Below, piece after piece: positions 51,997-63,139 of a stretch of DNA of 64,000 bases. Made by a program: the position numbers and the translations under genes. Position 1 is the stretch's first letter, and each line of letters opens with the position of its first letter. The stretch comes from Clostridium sp. (GTDB lineage: Bacteria; Bacillota; Clostridia; Clostridiales; Clostridiaceae), in assembly GCF_030532265.1 (NCBI RefSeq), contig NZ_JAUNLM010000007.1, forward strand, positions 1-64,000. Reading direction: 5' to 3'. Under the pieces are notes generated by a model. It saw only the letters and a list, made by a program, of their open reading frames with translations. It was not told the origin of the DNA and searched no databases.

Positions 51997-53235
51997 TTAA
52001 ATATAAAAATAATACATAGAAATCATATTATATAAATTTTTCTTTTGGCATAATTTATATAAATAATTTTTTCCTTTTATAAAGTCCTTATTTTGTATTA
52101 ATTTATTAAAATGATTTATTTCAAAGTTAGATAATAAAGGCTCTAATTTAAAATATATTTCTTTCAATGCTAATATATAAGTATCTTCATTTGAAGTTTT
52201 ATAATAAAGGCTTTCTATAAATGAATAGAATTTATTAAATCCATAAGTATTTAATAAGTATTCTCCTTTTTCATAAGCAAATTTATCTTTTTCTTTTAAA
52301 TAAAATTCATAAGCGTTTAGTTCATTTTTTATATCTAATATATTAGTTAATTTATTATATTCTTTGAATAAATTAATAGCTTTTATTGCAGAAAAATCTT
52401 TATCTTTAACTTCTAGCATTATATCTATATCAAAATTTTGAGTTTCTAAAATATAATCTAATATTTTTTGAGAAGTTATAGTAAAAGAATGAGAACCTTG
52501 TTTTTTATTAATATCTTGTTCGCTGTAATGAACTTTTATATTTCCATCAGTACATTTCCAAGAGTGTTTTATTTTACTTAAAATTGAGCATGGATTTTCA
52601 TAAAATCCCTTAAAGCAATAATTATGCAAATTATCATAAACTATTGGTATAGAACATTTTTCACTAATATATATTAAATCATCAATACTATAGTTTTTTT
52701 CATCATTTTCTATAACTAATCTATTTTTTATATTTAAAGGAAGAGAGTTGTAAGTATTTATAAAGTTATTTATTGCTGTGGGCTTATCATTATATATACC
52801 ACCAATATGCAAAATTATTTTATGTTTATTATCTAAGTCAAAACTATCTAGAAATTTAGTATGATATTCTAAATCTTTTATAGATTTTTTTACTGTATCA
52901 GAGTTATTGCTATTTATTACTGTGTATTGACCAGGATGCATAGAAACTCTTATATTATTTTTTTTAATAAAATCACCTATAATTTTTAGTTTATCTTTAA
53001 ATTCATAACTCCAATTAAAGTTGTTTATAGGATGACTGCCAAAAGGTATAATATCAGAAGCGATTCTAAATAAATATATATCATTCGATATATTATATTT
53101 TAAAATTTTTAAAAGGTCATCTAAGTTTGAATTAATTTTTTCTGTAAGTAATGTTTCATTATAGTTTTTTATTGAAAAACTTCTATTAGTTCTATTTGGT
53201 ATTTTTAAAGGGATACATGCATAACCTATTTTCAT
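51997..53235 (-). CDS. uvsE: UV DNA damage endonuclease UvsE, with C-terminal extension
   Basis: A UVDE-family TIM-barrel endonuclease that nicks 5' of UV lesions and other helix-distorting damage. MKIGYACIPL, FRIASDIIPFGSHP, SMHPGQY, LHIGG, and LVIENDE carry the metal-binding His, Glu and Asp. The core occupies about residues 1-290. A further 120 residues, rich in Tyr, Lys and Asn, extend beyond the family length; they also occur in some clostridial proteins and have no recognised domain. GGAGAG precedes the ATG at 53235. Monocistronic. Confidence 0.9.
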   Translation of the reverse strand: MKIGYACIPLKIPNRTNRSFSIKNYNETLLTEKINSNLDDLLKILKYNISNDIYLFRIASDIIPFGSHPINNFNWSYEFKDKLKIIGDFIKKNNIRVSMHPGQYTVINSNNSDTVKKSIKDLEYHTKFLDSFDLDNKHKIILHIGGIYNDKPTAINNFINTYNSLPLNIKNRLVIENDEKNYSIDDLIYISEKCSIPIVYDNLHNYCFKGFYENPCSILSKIKHSWKCTDGNIKVHYSEQDINKKQGSHSFTITSQKILDYILETQNFDIDIMLEVKDKDFSAIKAINLFKEYNKLTNILDIKNELNAYEFYLKEKDKFAYEKGEYLLNTYGFNKFYSFIESLYYKTSNEDTYILALKEIYFKLEPLLSNFEINHFNKLIQNKDFIKGKNYLYKLCQKKNLYNMISMYYFYI

Positions 53236-53393
53236 AATTACTCTCCAAGCATATTTATTTTTATATATAGTTTTAGAAACTATTATAGAAAAAATTCATG
53301 AATTTAAAGGAATAATTTTTTAAAATATATAATTATATGGAAAATTATATAGAAAAGTTGTATTATATAAATAAAATATTTAAGGGGGCTTAA

Positions 53394-54743
<1,350 letters not shown>

Positions 54744-54753
54744 TATATGTAAG

Positions 54754-54787
54754 AATAGGTTTAGTAAATTCTAAGCCTATTTTTTAT
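54754..54787 (+). terminator. Rho-independent terminator after gdhA
   Basis: An 11-bp stem with a G-T pair (54754-54764, 54771-54781) and T6. The following 180 nt are AT-rich leader of the glycosyltransferase. Confidence 0.85.
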
Positions 54788-54969
54788 AATTATAAGAAAG
54801 TCAAACATAAATTTATAAAATGGAAAATTAACTATAAATTCTTAAATAAATTTAATTTTTATATACTTGATTTTTATGTTATATTGAATTATATTTAAAA
54901 GGATGTATTTTAGAGAAAATAGAAAAATGAATGGGGAAGAATTTCCATTTGTCATTAGGAGTGAATTTA

Positions 54970-56358
54970 ATGGGAAAGATAATTTATGCCGTAACAGCAA
55001 TTTTTCAATTCTTAGTATTTTTCATAACTATGTATTATTTAGTATTGGCTTTCTTTGGGCTATACAGAAAAAAAGAAAAGAAAAATTATACGCCAACTAA
55101 AAAGTTTGCTATGATTGTAGCGGCACATAATGAAGAAGTAGTTATAGGCAAACTTATTGATAGTATGCAAAAACTAAATTATCCAAAAGAATTATATGAT
55201 GTTTTTGTAATTGCTGATAACTGTACAGATAAAACTGCGGAAATATCAAGAAAACATGGTGCAAATGTTTTTGAACGTTTTAATAAAGACAAGAGAGGTA
55301 AAGGATACGCTCTTGAGTGGATGTTTGATAAACTTTTTAAAATGGATGATAAATATGACGCTATATGTATATTTGATGCAGATAATCTAGTTCATGAAGA
55401 CTTTTTAAAAGAAATAAACTCAAAGATGTTAGAAGGATATAAAGTTGTACAAGGATATATAGATAGTAAAAATCCAAATGACTCTTGGATTGCAACTTCA
55501 TATTCAATAGCATTCTGGTCACAAAATAGAATGTTCCAATTATCAAGAAATAATGTTGGATTATCAAATCAATTAGGTGGTACTGGATTTGCTATAGATA
55601 CAAATATGTTACAAAAATTAGGATGGGGTGCAACATGCCTTACAGAAGATTTAGAGTTTACTTGTAAACTTGTATCTCATGGAGAGAAGGTTGGTTGGGC
55701 ACATGATGCAAGAATATTTGATGAAAAACCATTAACTTTGAAGCAATCATGGTCACAAAGAAAAAGATGGATGCAAGGGTTTGCTGATGTATCATCAAGA
55801 TATTTCTTTAAATTAATAAAAGAATCTATTAAAAAGAGAAAATGGTATATGTTTGATTGTGCACTTTATGTATTACAACCATTTGTAACACTTTTATTAG
55901 CAGCATCAGCTATACTTACATTAATTCAAGGTAATTTTGGAACATCAGATATATTTGTAATAAGTAATGTATTTAGTGATATTGGATGGAAAGTATTTAT
56001 AATTTGTCAATTCTTAGTAACACCTTTAGTTTTAAAATTAGAGAAAAAAGTTTCAATGGGATTCTTTGCGATAATATTTATATATTCAATGAATGTATTC
56101 ATATTACCAATATTATCAAGCATGTTAGATGGCCAGTTTGCCTTTTGGATTGTAACTGCATTATTTAATTTAATTATGCTTATAATTACATTTATTGCTT
56201 TAGGAAAAAGTGGTTTAATATTATTTATAAGATTCCTACTATATGGATTGTATACTTTAACTTGGATTCCAATTACAATTCAAGGTATACTAAATAAAAA
56301 TAATAAAGAATGGAGCCATACTAAACACGTAAGAAATGTTGAGATATGCGATTTATAA
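54970..56358 (+). CDS. Family 2 processive-type glycosyltransferase (membrane)
   Basis: A 462-aa membrane enzyme. One membrane segment near the N-terminus is followed by a GT-A domain (VAAHNEEVVIGKLI, FDADNLVHEDF, and QRKRWMQG, the QxxRW motif of processive synthases), then four or five C-terminal segments. It thus resembles hyaluronan, cellulose or N-acetylglucosamine polymer synthases. The polymer is unknown, and no partner genes such as c-di-GMP-binding or deacetylase genes are adjacent. I chose ATG 54970, with AGGAG 54957-54961 8 nt upstream; the ATG at 54931 has no ribosome site. Confidence 0.86.
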   Translation: MGKIIYAVTAIFQFLVFFITMYYLVLAFFGLYRKKEKKNYTPTKKFAMIVAAHNEEVVIGKLIDSMQKLNYPKELYDVFVIADNCTDKTAEISRKHGANVFERFNKDKRGKGYALEWMFDKLFKMDDKYDAICIFDADNLVHEDFLKEINSKMLEGYKVVQGYIDSKNPNDSWIATSYSIAFWSQNRMFQLSRNNVGLSNQLGGTGFAIDTNMLQKLGWGATCLTEDLEFTCKLVSHGEKVGWAHDARIFDEKPLTLKQSWSQRKRWMQGFADVSSRYFFKLIKESIKKRKWYMFDCALYVLQPFVTLLLAASAILTLIQGNFGTSDIFVISNVFSDIGWKVFIICQFLVTPLVLKLEKKVSMGFFAIIFIYSMNVFILPILSSMLDGQFAFWIVTALFNLIMLIITFIALGKSGLILFIRFLLYGLYTLTWIPITIQGILNKNNKEWSHTKHVRNVEICDL

Positions 56359-56395
56359 AAAGATTTAAGGTTTTTTACCTTAAATCTTTTTTTAA
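56357..56395 (+). terminator. Rho-independent terminator
   Basis: A 14-bp stem (56357-56370, 56378-56391), 7-nt loop and T-tract. Confidence 0.9.
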
Positions 56396-56472
56396 TAAAA
56401 TAAATAGTTTTGATAATAATAATATTGTTGTTTATAGATTTTTCAATTAATAAAATATTAAAAAAATTTATA

Positions 56473-56500
56473 TTGAAATTATTTTGGTTAATTGTATAAT
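56473..56500 (+). promoter_or_regulatory. Promoter of tpx
   Basis: TTGAAA (56473-56478), 16-nt spacer, TATAAT (56495-56500). Just downstream, 56509-56523 resembles the PerR consensus (TTATAATNATTATAA) at ten of fourteen positions. Confidence 0.6.
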
Positions 56501-56569
56501 ATATTTATAAATAATGATTGTTAAATAAAAAGAGATATTATATAAAAATTATGAGAAGGAGAGATTTAT

Positions 56570-57067
56570 ATGAATATAAAATTAAATGGAGAAAAGGTAA
56601 CATTAAGAGGAAGTGAAATTAGAGTTGGTCAAGAAGCACCAGATTTTATAGTTTCAAACGTTGAGTTAAAACCAGTTACATTAAAAGATACAAAAGGTAA
56701 AAGAGTATTTTTAACTGTTCCATCAATAGATACACCAGTATGTGATTTAGAGGTTAAAAGATTTAATAAAGAAGCAGAAAAATATAAAGATACTAAAATA
56801 TATGTAGTTTCAGTAGATTTACCATTTGCTCAAGCTAGATGGTGTGGAGCTGAAGATGTTGATAATGTAATTACTTTATCAGACTACAAAGATAGAAGTT
56901 TTGGAGAAAACTATGGTGTATACATAGAAGAAGTAGGATTTTTAGCAAGAGCAGTATTTGTTGTTGATGAAGATAATAAAGTTATATATACAGAATATTG
57001 TGAAAATGTAAGTGATCATCCAAATTATGATAAAGTTTTAGAGGTTTTAGATAACTTAAGTAAATAA
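56570..57067 (+). CDS. tpx: Thiol peroxidase Tpx
   Basis: A 165-aa atypical two-cysteine peroxiredoxin that removes hydrogen and organic peroxides using thioredoxin. The peroxidatic Cys58 (DTPVCDLE) and the resolving Cys92 (ARWCGAE) keep the 34-residue spacing of E. coli Tpx. AAGGAG precedes the ATG. Monocistronic; the candidate PerR-like site would suit oxidative induction. Confidence 0.95.
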   Translation: MNIKLNGEKVTLRGSEIRVGQEAPDFIVSNVELKPVTLKDTKGKRVFLTVPSIDTPVCDLEVKRFNKEAEKYKDTKIYVVSVDLPFAQARWCGAEDVDNVITLSDYKDRSFGENYGVYIEEVGFLARAVFVVDEDNKVIYTEYCENVSDHPNYDKVLEVLDNLSK

Positions 57068-57084
57068 TAAATTAATATTAACTT

Positions 57085-57119
57085 AAAAAAGTCGTACAAA
57101 CATATGTACGACTTTTTTT
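57085..57119 (+). terminator. Rho-independent terminator after tpx
   Basis: A 13-bp stem (57085-57097, 57106-57118), 8-nt loop, T7. Confidence 0.93.
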
Positions 57120-57183
57120 CTTTTTTAATTTGATAAAAATGTGATAGAATAGAATGGTTAATAATTTGAATAGGAGTTTTGAT

Positions 57184-58221
57184 ATGTTTAACATAATAGA
57201 TTACGAGAAAATAGCAGATGATAAAAATTGTATTTTTGTTGATGTTAGAAGCGAAAGTGAATTTAATAAATCAACAATAAAGGGAGCAATAAATATACCA
57301 GTTCTTTTAGATGATGAAAGGGCAGAAGTAGGTACTCTTTATGTTAGAAAGTCAGTAGAAGAAGCAAGAAGTAAAGGGATTGAATTTATTTCAAAGAGAC
57401 TTCCAGAAATTTTTAATAAGATGCAAGATTTATATAAGATAAGAAATAAAAAAATTATAGTATTTTGCTCAAGGGGTGGAATGAGAAGCGGAAGTATATA
57501 TTCTTTATTATATTCATTGGGTATAAAGGTATATAAATTAAGAGGTGGATACAAAGCTTATAGAAATTATATAAATGAAAACTTTGAAAAAATAAATGAA
57601 GATGTTAAATATATAGTATTACATGGCAAAACAGGAGTTGGAAAAACTGAATATTTAAAGGCTTTAAAAGAAAGAGGATATGATATTTTAGATCTTGAAG
57701 GTGCAGCTAATCATAGAGGTTCATTTTTAGGTGCAGTAGCTCTTGGTGGATGTAATTCTCAAAAAAAATTTGAAACAGAAATTTTTGAAACACTTAAAAA
57801 TAGAAAAACCAACTTAGTATTTGTTGAAGGCGAAAGTAAAAGAATAGGTAATGTAATAATTCCAGATTTTATATGGAACTCAATGAATAATAATAGTATA
57901 AGAGTATGCATAGAAGATTCTATAGAAAATAGAAGTAAATTATTGATAAATGAATACATAAATGGTGAAGATAGTGTAAAAGAGCTTATTAATGCTTTAA
58001 ATAATTTAAAGAAATATATAAGTGGAAAAAGAATAGACGAATATAAAAGTTTATTAGAAAAAGGAGATTATAAAACTGTATGTGAAGAACTTATGGTTAA
58101 ATATTATGATCCTCTCTATTTAAATGGGTTTAAGGTAAAGGAGTTTTATGAAACTATAATTAATGAAAATAAAGAAGATACGATAAATAAATTAATTGAT
58201 ATATATAATAAAAATTCTTAG
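57184..58221 (+). CDS. mnmH: tRNA 2-selenouridine synthase MnmH (SelU)
   Basis: A 345-aa protein with an N-terminal rhodanese domain (catalytic Cys95 in VFCSRGG) and a C-terminal P-loop domain (GKTGVGKT, 148-155), the make-up of SelU. It replaces sulfur with selenium at the wobble uridine of several tRNAs. Selenophosphate synthase is not in the window. I chose ATG 57184, with AGGAG at 57172-57176; an earlier ATG at 57154 precedes that site. The parE start lies 13 nt downstream. Confidence 0.88.
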   Translation: MFNIIDYEKIADDKNCIFVDVRSESEFNKSTIKGAINIPVLLDDERAEVGTLYVRKSVEEARSKGIEFISKRLPEIFNKMQDLYKIRNKKIIVFCSRGGMRSGSIYSLLYSLGIKVYKLRGGYKAYRNYINENFEKINEDVKYIVLHGKTGVGKTEYLKALKERGYDILDLEGAANHRGSFLGAVALGGCNSQKKFETEIFETLKNRKTNLVFVEGESKRIGNVIIPDFIWNSMNNNSIRVCIEDSIENRSKLLINEYINGEDSVKELINALNNLKKYISGKRIDEYKSLLEKGDYKTVCEELMVKYYDPLYLNGFKVKEFYETIINENKEDTINKLIDIYNKNS

Positions 58222-58234
58222 CATGGAGGTAATG

Positions 58235-60184
58235 ATGGTAAAGGAAAGTAAAGTATCATATGATGTTACTGATTTAACGTCTTTAGAAAAATTAGAACCA
58301 GTAAGGATAAGACCAGGAATGTATATAGGTTCTACAGGAAGCAAGGGTTTACATCATTGCGTTTGGGAAATATTAGATAACTCTATAGATGAAATATCAA
58401 ATGGTTATGGAAGTAAAGCAACTATTATTTTAAATAAAAATAAAAGTGTAACTATAATTGATGATGGAAGAGGAATACCAACAGGTATACATCCTATTAA
58501 AAAAAAGAGTGGAGTTGAGATGGTTTATACTGAACTTCATACTGGTGGTAAATTTAATAATAAAAATTACAAAACTTCAGGTGGATTACATGGAGTTGGA
58601 GCTGCTGTTGTAAATGCTCTATCTAAATGGGTAGAAGTAGAAGTTCATCAAAACGGTAATATTTATAAGCAAAGATTTGAATATGCTTATGATAAAGAAC
58701 TTAAAAAAGATATGCCAGGAACTCCTGTAACTTCTTTAGAAGTCATTGGAAAATGTAAAGATACAGGTACTAAGGTTACTTTTTTGCCTGATAAAGATAT
58801 ATTTTCAACAACTGAATTTAAGTTTGACATAATAGATGAAAGACTTCAAGAATTAGCATTCCAAAATAAAGGAATGAAACTAGAACTTATAGATAATAGA
58901 AAAGATGAGGAAGTTAAAAAAGAATATTATTCAGAAAGAGGTCTTTTAGATTTTATAGAATATTTAAATGAAAGTAAGATACCACTTCACAAAGATCCAA
59001 TATTATTTGAAGGTGATAAAGAAATTGGTGGTATATTTATGTCAGGAGAAGTTTGTATACAATTTACAGATTCAACAACTGATAATATAGCAAGTTATGT
59101 TAATAATATACCAACAACTGAAGCTGGTACTCATGAAACTGGATTTAAGACAGGTATGACTAGAGCTTTTAAAGAATGGTCTAAAAAACTTGGGCTTGTT
59201 AAAGAAAAGGATAAAGAGTTTGAGGGCGATGATTTAAGAGAAGGTATGACTGCCATAGTGAGAATAAAAGTTTCAAATCCAGTTTTTGAAGGGCAAACTA
59301 AAACTAAGCTTGGAAATGCAGAAGCATATACTATGATGAATGAACTTGCATATACTAAGCTTTCAGAATGGATAGAAGATAATAAAGATTTAGCATCTAA
59401 AATAATAAATAATGCATTATCAGCAGCTCAAAGAAGAGAGAAAATTAAAAAAATAAATGAAGCTGAAAAGAAAAAAATAGGAAAGGGAACTGCTCCACTT
59501 GCTGGTAAAGTAGCAGTTTGTACAGGAAGATCTAAAGAATACAATGAATTTATAGTTGTGGAAGGAGATTCAGCTGGAGGTTCAGTAAAGCAAGCTAGAG
59601 ATAGAAGATTTCAAAGTATAATGCCATCAAAAGGTAAAATAATGAATACAGAAAAGCAAAAACTTGAAAATGTACTAGCTTCAGAAGAGTTAAAAATATT
59701 TAATACAGCTATAGGTACAGGAACTTTAGATAATTATAGTGAAGATGATTTAAAATATAACAAAATAATTATTATGAGTGATGCTGACGTAGATGGATAC
59801 CATATAAGAACTTTATGGATGACTTATATATATAAATATATGAGACCATTAATTGCAAATGGTCATTTATATTTAGCTATGCCACCTCTTTATAAAGTTT
59901 ATAAAAAGGTTAAAGGCAAGGAAGTAAGCAAATATGCTTATTCAGATGAAGAACTTGAAGATGTTAAAAAGGAAATAGGAAAAGGTGCTCTTATTCAAAG
60001 ATATAAAGGACTTGGGGAAATGAATCCTGATCAACTATGGGATACAACTTTAAATCCAGAAACTAGAACTTTACTTCAAGTTACAATAGAAGATGCAGCA
60101 AAAGCTGAAAAAATGGTATCACTTCTTATGGGAGATATAGTTGAGCCTAGAAGAAAGTATATGTACAAATATGGAGAATTTTAA
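58235..60184 (+). CDS. parE: DNA topoisomerase IV subunit B
   Basis: A 649-aa type IIA topoisomerase ATPase subunit. It has EILDNSIDE, DDGRGIP, GGLHGVGAAVVNALS (GHKL ATPase), and TOPRIM motifs EGDSAGG and SDADVDGYHIR. Its start, VTDLTSLEKLEPVRIRPGMYIG, and the TOPRIM region without a gyrase insertion look ParE-like, and it is paired with a ParC-like gene; a second gyrase pair is presumably elsewhere. I chose ATG 58235, 5 nt after GGAGG (58225-58229); ATG 58232 is the alternative. The upstream frame overlapping mnmH has no ribosome site. Confidence 0.88.
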   Translation: MVKESKVSYDVTDLTSLEKLEPVRIRPGMYIGSTGSKGLHHCVWEILDNSIDEISNGYGSKATIILNKNKSVTIIDDGRGIPTGIHPIKKKSGVEMVYTELHTGGKFNNKNYKTSGGLHGVGAAVVNALSKWVEVEVHQNGNIYKQRFEYAYDKELKKDMPGTPVTSLEVIGKCKDTGTKVTFLPDKDIFSTTEFKFDIIDERLQELAFQNKGMKLELIDNRKDEEVKKEYYSERGLLDFIEYLNESKIPLHKDPILFEGDKEIGGIFMSGEVCIQFTDSTTDNIASYVNNIPTTEAGTHETGFKTGMTRAFKEWSKKLGLVKEKDKEFEGDDLREGMTAIVRIKVSNPVFEGQTKTKLGNAEAYTMMNELAYTKLSEWIEDNKDLASKIINNALSAAQRREKIKKINEAEKKKIGKGTAPLAGKVAVCTGRSKEYNEFIVVEGDSAGGSVKQARDRRFQSIMPSKGKIMNTEKQKLENVLASEELKIFNTAIGTGTLDNYSEDDLKYNKIIIMSDADVDGYHIRTLWMTYIYKYMRPLIANGHLYLAMPPLYKVYKKVKGKEVSKYAYSDEELEDVKKEIGKGALIQRYKGLGEMNPDQLWDTTLNPETRTLLQVTIEDAAKAEKMVSLLMGDIVEPRRKYMYKYGEF

Positions 60185-60204
60185 AATAGAAATGGAGTAA
60201 TGTT

Positions 60205-63111
60205 ATGGCTAAAAAAGTTAATAATATACCGATAGATAGAAATATAATAAGAGTTCCACTTGAAGAAGCTATGCCAGATAATTATTTGCCTTATGCTATA
60301 GAAGTTGCAAAAGATAGAGCACTTCCAGATGTAAGAGATGGGCTTAAACCAGTTCATAGAAGAATTCTTTATGGAGCTTATCTTTTAAAGGCATTTCCAG
60401 ATAGACCTTATTATAAATCAGCAAGAATAGTTGGAGATATTTTGGGTAAATTTCATCCCCATGGGGATTCATCAGTATATGATGCTATGGTAATACTTGC
60501 GCAAAATTTTTCAACTAGAGAACCTCTAATAGATGGTCATGGTAACTGGGGTTCAATAGATGGAGATGGAGCTGCTGCTATGAGATATACAGAAGCAAGA
60601 CTTGCTCCTATTGCAATGGAAATGATAAGAGATATAGATAAAGATACTGTTGATATGGTTCCAAACTATTCAGATAGTGAAATGGAACCAACGGTGCTTC
60701 CAAGTAGATATCCAAATCTTTTAGTTAATGGAACCTTTGGGATAGCGGTTGGACTTGCAACTAATATACCTCCACATAATTTAGGAGAAGTTACAGAAGG
60801 AGTATTAGCATATATTGATAATCCTGAAATAACAACAGAAGGGCTTATGGAATACATAAAAGGTCCAGACCTTCCAACTGGTGGAGTATTAATTGGTAAA
60901 AATTCATTAAAATCTGCTTATGCAACAGGTGAAGGAAAGGTAACTTGTAGAGCTAAGACATCTATAGAAACATTAGAAAATGGAAGGTTAGGTATTGTAA
61001 TTACTGAATTCCCATATAGAAGAAATAAATCAAAACTTCTTCAAGTAATTTCAGAAATGACAGCTGATAAAAAGCATGCTAAAGTTTTAGAGGGAATAAC
61101 AGATATAAGAGATGAATCGGATAGAAATGGGATTAGAGCCGTTATAGAATTTAAAAAAGCATTTACAGAAGTTGAAGTAGAAAAAGTTTTAAAATATTTA
61201 TTTAAAAGAACAGATCTTCAATGTAATATAAGTTTTAATATGGTTGCATTAGCTAATGGAAAACCAGAAACTATGGGACTTAAGACTATAATAAGTCATT
61301 ACGTTAACCATCAAAAAGAGATAGTTACTAGGAGAACTAAAAAAGAGCTTGAAATAGCGGAAAAGAGATTTCATATAGTCGAAGGTTTTATAAAAGCTAT
61401 AGATATTATGGATGAAGTTATAAAAACAATTAGGGCTTCAAAATCTAAAAAAGATGCATCAGAAAATCTAATTAATAATTTTGGATTTACAGAAATACAA
61501 TCTGGTGCAATACTTGAACTTATGCTTTACAGACTTACTGGTCTTGAAATAAAAGTATTTAAAAAAGAGTATGAGGAACTTTTAAAATTAATAAAAAAAT
61601 TAAAGAAAATATTATCAGAAGAAAAAGAACTTTTAAAAGTAATAAAAAAAGAACTTAAAGAAGTTACTGATAAATATAAAAATGATAGAAGGACTAAAAT
61701 TATAGAAGATGATAGTGAAGCAAAAATAGATGTTGAAGAACTTATAGTTATTGAAGACGTAATGGTTACATTATCAAAGGATGGATTTATAAAGAGAATC
61801 CCAACTAAAAATTATATAAGATCAAATCAAGATGTAAATCTTATTGAGTATAGAGAAGGAGATAAACTTAAGTTTTTATTTGAATCAAATACAAGAGACA
61901 ACATATTACTATTTACCAATAAAGGTAATATGTATCAAATTAAAGGTATAAATATTCCGGAGGGTAAATGGAAAGATAAAGGTGAAAAGTTAGATACTTT
62001 AATTAAGACTATTAATTTAGAGGAAGAGGAAATATTATTTGTAACATCTCAAACTACATTTAGTCCTAATAAATATGTTCAATTTATAACAGATAGAGGA
62101 ATAATAAAGAAAACATCATTAGATAAATTCCAAACTTCATATACTAAGCTTCAAGCTTTAAAACTTAAAAATGAAGAAAATGTTATAAATGTAATTGTAT
62201 TAAATGAAGAAGAAAATAAAGAGTTCTTAAAAGTAAAAACTAAACTTGGATTAGAGTTTAATTTAGAACTTAAAGAAATAATAGAAACTCCTAGAAATGT
62301 ATTAGGAAGTGAATTATTTAAACTTGTAGATAAAGATAAGGTTATAGAATGTAAATATGTAGATAAATTAGAAGTTAAAGAGTTTATAGTCGGTGTAACT
62401 AATAAAAATACTTTAAAAGTATTTTCAAGAATGAATAAAAATGATGATTTAAAAACTTATACTGATACTTTAAGTGATATATTATTATTCACAAATAAAG
62501 GTAAATCATTTAAAGTAAAATCATTTATAATAGATAGTGTTACTAAAAATGATATTGAATTAAATAAAGTAATTGATGGTTTATTAAAAGGCGAGAAAAT
62601 TATTAAAATAGTTTCTTTAAAAGAATATAGTGATGATTTAGCAGTTTATGCAACTATAAATAGTGGTCTTATAAAAAAGACATTATTAAATGAGTTTAAT
62701 AATAATTTTTCAGAAACTCAATATTATAAATTAAAGCATGAAGATGATGAAGTTGTATCTGTTCAAATAAGTAAAGTAAATAATGGTCAAATAGTACTTA
62801 TAACTAAAAAAGGAATGGCAATTCGTTTCTTATCATCTAATATAAATACTATGGGTAAAATTGCATCAGGAGTAACTGGAATAAGTTTAAAAGAAGATGA
62901 TGAAGTTATATATGCTAAAGTTATTGATATTAATAATGATGAAATAGCAATTACCACTGATTTTGATAAGACTTTTACATTAATAACATCTAATAAAGAT
63001 ACTAAAGAAATAAACTTAACTGATATAAAATTACAAAATAGAGCAGGTAGAGGAACTGATATTATGATAGTTTCTTTAGATGATGAAATAAAAACTATAC
63101 AATATAATTAA
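60205..63111 (+). CDS. parC: DNA topoisomerase IV subunit A (ParC-like), long form
   Basis: A 968-aa type IIA cleavage subunit. Tyr128 (AMRYTEA) is the DNA-linking tyrosine. Ser89 and Asp93 in GKFHPHGDSSVYD are the wild-type residues of the quinolone pocket. A coiled-coil stretch covers about 450-490, and the C-terminal part forms beta-pinwheel repeats. I see no GyrA box (QRRGGKG type); the last 20 residues read NRAGRGTD. At 968 aa it is longer than common ParC (about 750-810) or GyrA (about 820-880). Lies 20 nt after parE. Confidence 0.87.
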   Translation: MAKKVNNIPIDRNIIRVPLEEAMPDNYLPYAIEVAKDRALPDVRDGLKPVHRRILYGAYLLKAFPDRPYYKSARIVGDILGKFHPHGDSSVYDAMVILAQNFSTREPLIDGHGNWGSIDGDGAAAMRYTEARLAPIAMEMIRDIDKDTVDMVPNYSDSEMEPTVLPSRYPNLLVNGTFGIAVGLATNIPPHNLGEVTEGVLAYIDNPEITTEGLMEYIKGPDLPTGGVLIGKNSLKSAYATGEGKVTCRAKTSIETLENGRLGIVITEFPYRRNKSKLLQVISEMTADKKHAKVLEGITDIRDESDRNGIRAVIEFKKAFTEVEVEKVLKYLFKRTDLQCNISFNMVALANGKPETMGLKTIISHYVNHQKEIVTRRTKKELEIAEKRFHIVEGFIKAIDIMDEVIKTIRASKSKKDASENLINNFGFTEIQSGAILELMLYRLTGLEIKVFKKEYEELLKLIKKLKKILSEEKELLKVIKKELKEVTDKYKNDRRTKIIEDDSEAKIDVEELIVIEDVMVTLSKDGFIKRIPTKNYIRSNQDVNLIEYREGDKLKFLFESNTRDNILLFTNKGNMYQIKGINIPEGKWKDKGEKLDTLIKTINLEEEEILFVTSQTTFSPNKYVQFITDRGIIKKTSLDKFQTSYTKLQALKLKNEENVINVIVLNEEENKEFLKVKTKLGLEFNLELKEIIETPRNVLGSELFKLVDKDKVIECKYVDKLEVKEFIVGVTNKNTLKVFSRMNKNDDLKTYTDTLSDILLFTNKGKSFKVKSFIIDSVTKNDIELNKVIDGLLKGEKIIKIVSLKEYSDDLAVYATINSGLIKKTLLNEFNNNFSETQYYKLKHEDDEVVSVQISKVNNGQIVLITKKGMAIRFLSSNINTMGKIASGVTGISLKEDDEVIYAKVIDINNDEIAITTDFDKTFTLITSNKDTKEINLTDIKLQNRAGRGTDIMIVSLDDEIKTIQYN

Positions 63112-63139
63112 ATATTAATTTTAGAAAGGATGAGTATTT

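Noticed and set aside
54903..55100. Overlapping plus-strand frame at the start of the glycosyltransferase gene
   Set aside because: Different frame across a conserved coding start, no recognisable product; the ribosome site fits the glycosyltransferase ATG at 54970.
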